Assembly (NCBI GenBank): GCA_900553285.1
Contig: USCX01000061.1
Coordinates: 1-7,534, forward strand
DNA length: 7,534 bases
Reading direction: 5' to 3'
Source of the DNA: an uncultured Prevotella sp.
Lineage (GTDB): Bacteria; Bacteroidota; Bacteroidia; Bacteroidales; Bacteroidaceae
The translations under genes were made by a program, and so were the position numbers. Position 1 is the stretch's first letter. The number at the start of each line of letters is the position of its first letter. Below, piece by piece: positions 6,901 to 7,534 of the stretch. The notes under the pieces were generated by a model. The model worked only from the letters and a program-made list of their open reading frames with translations, was not told where the DNA came from and searched no databases.

Positions 6901-7305
6901 CAGGTATTCACCTATAAGAAGTCAAGTAACGCAAACGCTCTGAATAATGGGCAATGGCCTTTTGACAAAGCGTTCTACATTATCCTGAACCAATCTGTTG
7001 GCAACGGGTCGTGGGCTGCCAACGCAGATACGACACACGTATACGAAACACGTTTCGACTGGGTACGCGTCTACCAAAAGAACAACGAAACCGTAGGTAT
7101 CATTAACCTCAACAACGAAGAGCCCCAGTTTCACGTATCTGCGTCGAAAGGTTTCATCCACGTCTCGTGTGACATTCCGACTCCCATCACAATACATGAT
7201 ACGGCAGGCCGACTCTTCTTCAACGAAACCGTAAATTCCGAAAAAAGCATCCCTGCGATGAAAGGGCTTTACATCGTAGGCCATAAGAAAGTCATCGTCC
7301 CTTAG
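3988..7305 (+). CDS. Multidomain secreted GH16 endo-glycanase with duplicated accessory modules and C-terminal sorting-like tail (1105 aa)
   Basis: This is an endo-acting beta-glycan hydrolase of family GH16. The ATG at 3988 is chosen because it opens a clear signal peptide (MNIKKHILWAALALPLTAAA, cut near residue 20) and lies 16 bases after the fucosidase stop; in-frame starts from 3895 overlap that gene and encode no signal. Residues 22-200 form an unrecognised, probably beta-sandwich domain. Residues 207-494 and 502-787 are two copies of one module. The GH16 domain is about 792-1030 and carries GEIDIWE (907-913), the beta-bulge form ExDxxE, with Glu908 as nucleophile, Asp910 as helper and Glu913 as acid/base. 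Around it are GNFPAFWMMP (887-896), YHTVHSNWTY (922-931), YGLEWDANSMRWYVDG (955-970) and FDWVRVYQ (1023-1030). The last ~45 residues (ITIHDTAGRLFF then GLYIVGHKKVIV) resemble a type IX secretion type A sorting domain. The beta-bulge form fits laminarinase-like and mucin O-glycanase-like GH16 enzymes. The substrate is unproved; the fucosidase partner favours a fucosylated glycan. Confidence 0.92.
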   Translation: MNIKKHILWAALALPLTAAAQEITFETTDYKAVGTYDSWEESPFRTGQLKGNVAVVSNHLNQVDEDLEMSPNATGHILGFQRSRYGSNLYGARIDLNTTFELTKTTKYVHVLIHKPTEGRVMLIGLGKRHERAGQSPETEQFWALSSQTVTPGAWCDAVFPIKGAGGIDIYSLVVVPDCESPHNLKDDYAVYIDEIEVNDDSTPRFRRGDYVINYDEGTTVSRTDRNLTGVSLNGSKDGNQSLEWTLPSPKPLYLTQLDKSFTAKAGETLMPGFKYNNNWMNGFVYLDRGNDGKFSHELNEDYTIPEGSDIMSYSYVETVTNTEGYLSDGTRVTGGARNVLNPPQFTVPSDLPNGYYRLRFKLDWGNVDPGGSPTIVSDGGIIVDTRLNIHGDVCHVTNAQRNGDVLTEDGGTLNNYEAPFGEPLTVKMDPEKGFTYEGIRVRYGYNLSGDSLVHGTPQYVDVVYPAYLFRDNKFTIPAEIMTADVQIEGLFVEISGNTPEEGEDYALNFDKSLTITRTDRKLNSFTLQGTQGGESTLTLDTEGDNTVYRDMTDVEVSLVPGDVVNTTVDYTGRAMHNYLYIDLNQDGQFSNSLNADGTPTPSGELVSYTYFDGKNSLGETISGQAGSVSVGSSPAFTLPASLPAGVYRARFKVDWNNIDPAGQWEEGAGNQINKNGGYIIDFLLNVHQPTQTLEVQTENGSVNGENYTGLPLKLPLFTELTVVPTPAAKGFVAENMVIQHGYNFDGPQYIHGNKQWGKFSVPAETYTIPADSVNGDLLITVNYKRGETAEYTLVFNDEFNGEDGTQPDADKWVRCQRQSSTWNRWLSDSTAVIYIEDGKLVARAIPNLDRSKDPVAMITGGIQSSGKYDFLYGKIEARILTNPHSGNFPAFWMMPTNQADGWPDCGEIDIWEQIDSENKAYHTVHSNWTYDLKHTNDPASSGNENVSMDRYHTYGLEWDANSMRWYVDGKQVFTYKKSSNANALNNGQWPFDKAFYIILNQSVGNGSWAANADTTHVYETRFDWVRVYQKNNETVGIINLNNEEPQFHVSASKGFIHVSCDIPTPITIHDTAGRLFFNETVNSEKSIPAMKGLYIVGHKKVIVP
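4606..5469 (+). repeat. First copy of the duplicated GEVED-like module in the GH16 protein
   Basis: This codes for residues 207-494 of the GH16 protein. Landmarks shared with the second copy are DYVINYDEGTTVSRTDRNL (210-228), YLDRGNDGKF (286-295), PQFTVPSDLPNGYYRLRF (344-361), DWGNVDPGG (364-372), GFTYEGIRVRYGYN (434-447) and FTIPAEI (475-481). The YxDxxxDGxF and 'fxxPxxLPxGxYRxRF' patterns recall GEVED-type beta-sandwich domains; the last ~70 residues are a separate small beta domain. The DRGNDG turn may bind calcium (inference). Confidence 0.75.
5491..6348 (+). repeat. Second copy of the duplicated GEVED-like module in the GH16 protein
   Basis: This codes for residues 502-787. Matching landmarks are DYALNFDKSLTITRTDRKL (505-523), YIDLNQDGQF (581-590), PAFTLPASLPAGVYRARF (635-652), DWNNIDPAG (655-663), GFVAENMVIQHGYN (731-744) and YTIPADS (767-773), in the same order and with nearly the same spacing as the first copy. 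The two copies differ at many residues, so the duplication is old at protein level and not a recent DNA repeat. This copy carries the more regular DLNQDG calcium-like turn. Confidence 0.75.
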
Positions 7306-7343
7306 CGTCATTTTACGAGAACACGTTCCAACGATTAAAACTT

Positions 7344-7391
7344 AAAAAAGAAAGGGGTCTGCTTTCGTAGGAGCAGTCCCCTTTCTTTTTT
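7344..7391. terminator. Bidirectional rho-independent terminator
   Basis: Bases 7344-7357 (AAAAAAGAAAGGGG) pair perfectly with 7378-7391. After a T/T mismatch (7358/7377), CTGCT (7359-7363) pairs with AGCAG (7372-7376) around an eight-base loop. The right arm ends in six T and the left arm begins with six A, so it gives a T tract to transcripts from both sides. On the plus strand it ends the GH29-GH16 unit 38 bases after the stop codon. On the minus strand it starts three bases after the stop of the partial frame at 7394, which supports that frame being a gene. Confidence 0.92.
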
Positions 7392-7393
7392 CG

Positions 7394-7534
7394 CTAAACT
7401 TCCCTACGTGCAAAACCGTAATTAAGGTAGACCCAACCGTAATAACGTGAAGCACTTCTTCCATAGAAACAAGTATTTTTGCCAACGTAATGTTTTAGGT
7501 AATAGGAATCGCTTCGGTTGTCCCACTCTTTCCC
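7394..7534 (-). CDS. C-terminal end of an unrecognised convergent protein (partial, 46 aa seen)
   Basis: Read on the minus strand from the right edge, an open frame runs 46 codons to TAG at 7396-7394. It has no ATG in view, so it would start outside the window. The peptide is rich in Tyr, Arg, Asn and Gly, with segments such as DSYYLKHYVGKNTCFYGR and ASRYYGWVYLNYGFARREV, and reads like the end of an ordered beta-rich protein. I do not recognise the family; a loose similarity to tails of Tyr/Gly-rich surface domains (RYYGF-type endings) is not enough to name it. In favour of a real gene: the stop codon sits three bases before a symmetrical terminator. Against: the sequence is short, and a second minus-strand frame is also open for 36 codons. 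Confidence 0.5.
   Translation of the reverse strand, partial: GKEWDNRSDSYYLKHYVGKNTCFYGRSASRYYGWVYLNYGFARREV

Noticed and set aside
7474..7481. TATTTTTG on the plus strand, matching TAnnTTTG
   Set aside because: It lies inside the probable minus-strand coding end at 7394-7534, has no good -33 box, and the only ATG nearby (7490) meets a stop after two codons.
7425..7534. Second open minus-strand frame at the right edge (36 codons)
   Set aside because: It ends further from the terminator and gives a Leu/Lys/Trp-rich peptide without pattern, so the frame ending at 7394 is preferred.
1..7534. CRISPR array, insertion sequence, toxin-antitoxin or defence system
   Set aside because: No regularly spaced direct repeats, transposase motifs, terminal inverted repeats around a gene, or recognisable defence proteins were seen on either strand.

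Overview
The window looks like chromosomal DNA from a member of the Bacteroidales (phylum Bacteroidota), probably a gut or animal-associated species with fairly high GC. The reasons are promoter elements of the Bacteroidota type (TAnnTTTG), start codons without clear Shine-Dalgarno sites, a family GH29 alpha-L-fucosidase of the type common in Bacteroides, and a large secreted GH16 protein whose C-terminus resembles a type IX secretion sorting tail. I cannot fix the genus from the sequence alone.

Layout. Positions 1-49 are the 3' part of a tRNA-Thr(TGT) gene, followed by a strong hairpin terminator (51-104). About 400 bases (105-514) show no convincing gene but carry two clean inverted repeats and a weak terminator candidate. 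Two minus-strand genes follow: an unrecognised exported or lipoprotein-like protein (515-1390) and a methylated-DNA--protein-cysteine methyltransferase, ogt (1580-2101). A 331-base divergent control region (2102-2432) has a promoter candidate facing each way.

The plus-strand unit 2433-7305 is the main content: a secreted GH29 alpha-L-fucosidase and, 16 bases after it, a 1105-residue secreted GH16 endo-glycanase. The second protein has an N-terminal unknown beta-type domain, two tandem copies of a ~285-residue module (GEVED-like part plus a small beta domain), a complete GH16 catalytic domain and a C-terminal sorting-like tail. The two are probably co-transcribed and probably attack the same fucosylated glycan: the fucosidase removes capping fucose and the GH16 enzyme cuts the chain internally. 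Host mucin-type O-glycans are a reasonable but unproved guess; a beta-1,3-glucan is the main alternative for the GH16 domain. No SusC/SusD transporter pair, sensor or regulator is visible, so this is a small stand-alone unit or the edge of a larger locus.

The unit ends at a symmetrical, probably bidirectional terminator (7344-7391). Just beyond it, an open minus-strand frame running off the right edge (7394-7534) is probably the C-terminus of a convergent gene. I saw no CRISPR array, insertion sequence, integrase or defence system. The least ordinary items are the duplicated accessory modules of the GH16 protein, the unknown protein next to ogt, and the 15-bp perfect inverted repeat at 287-326.
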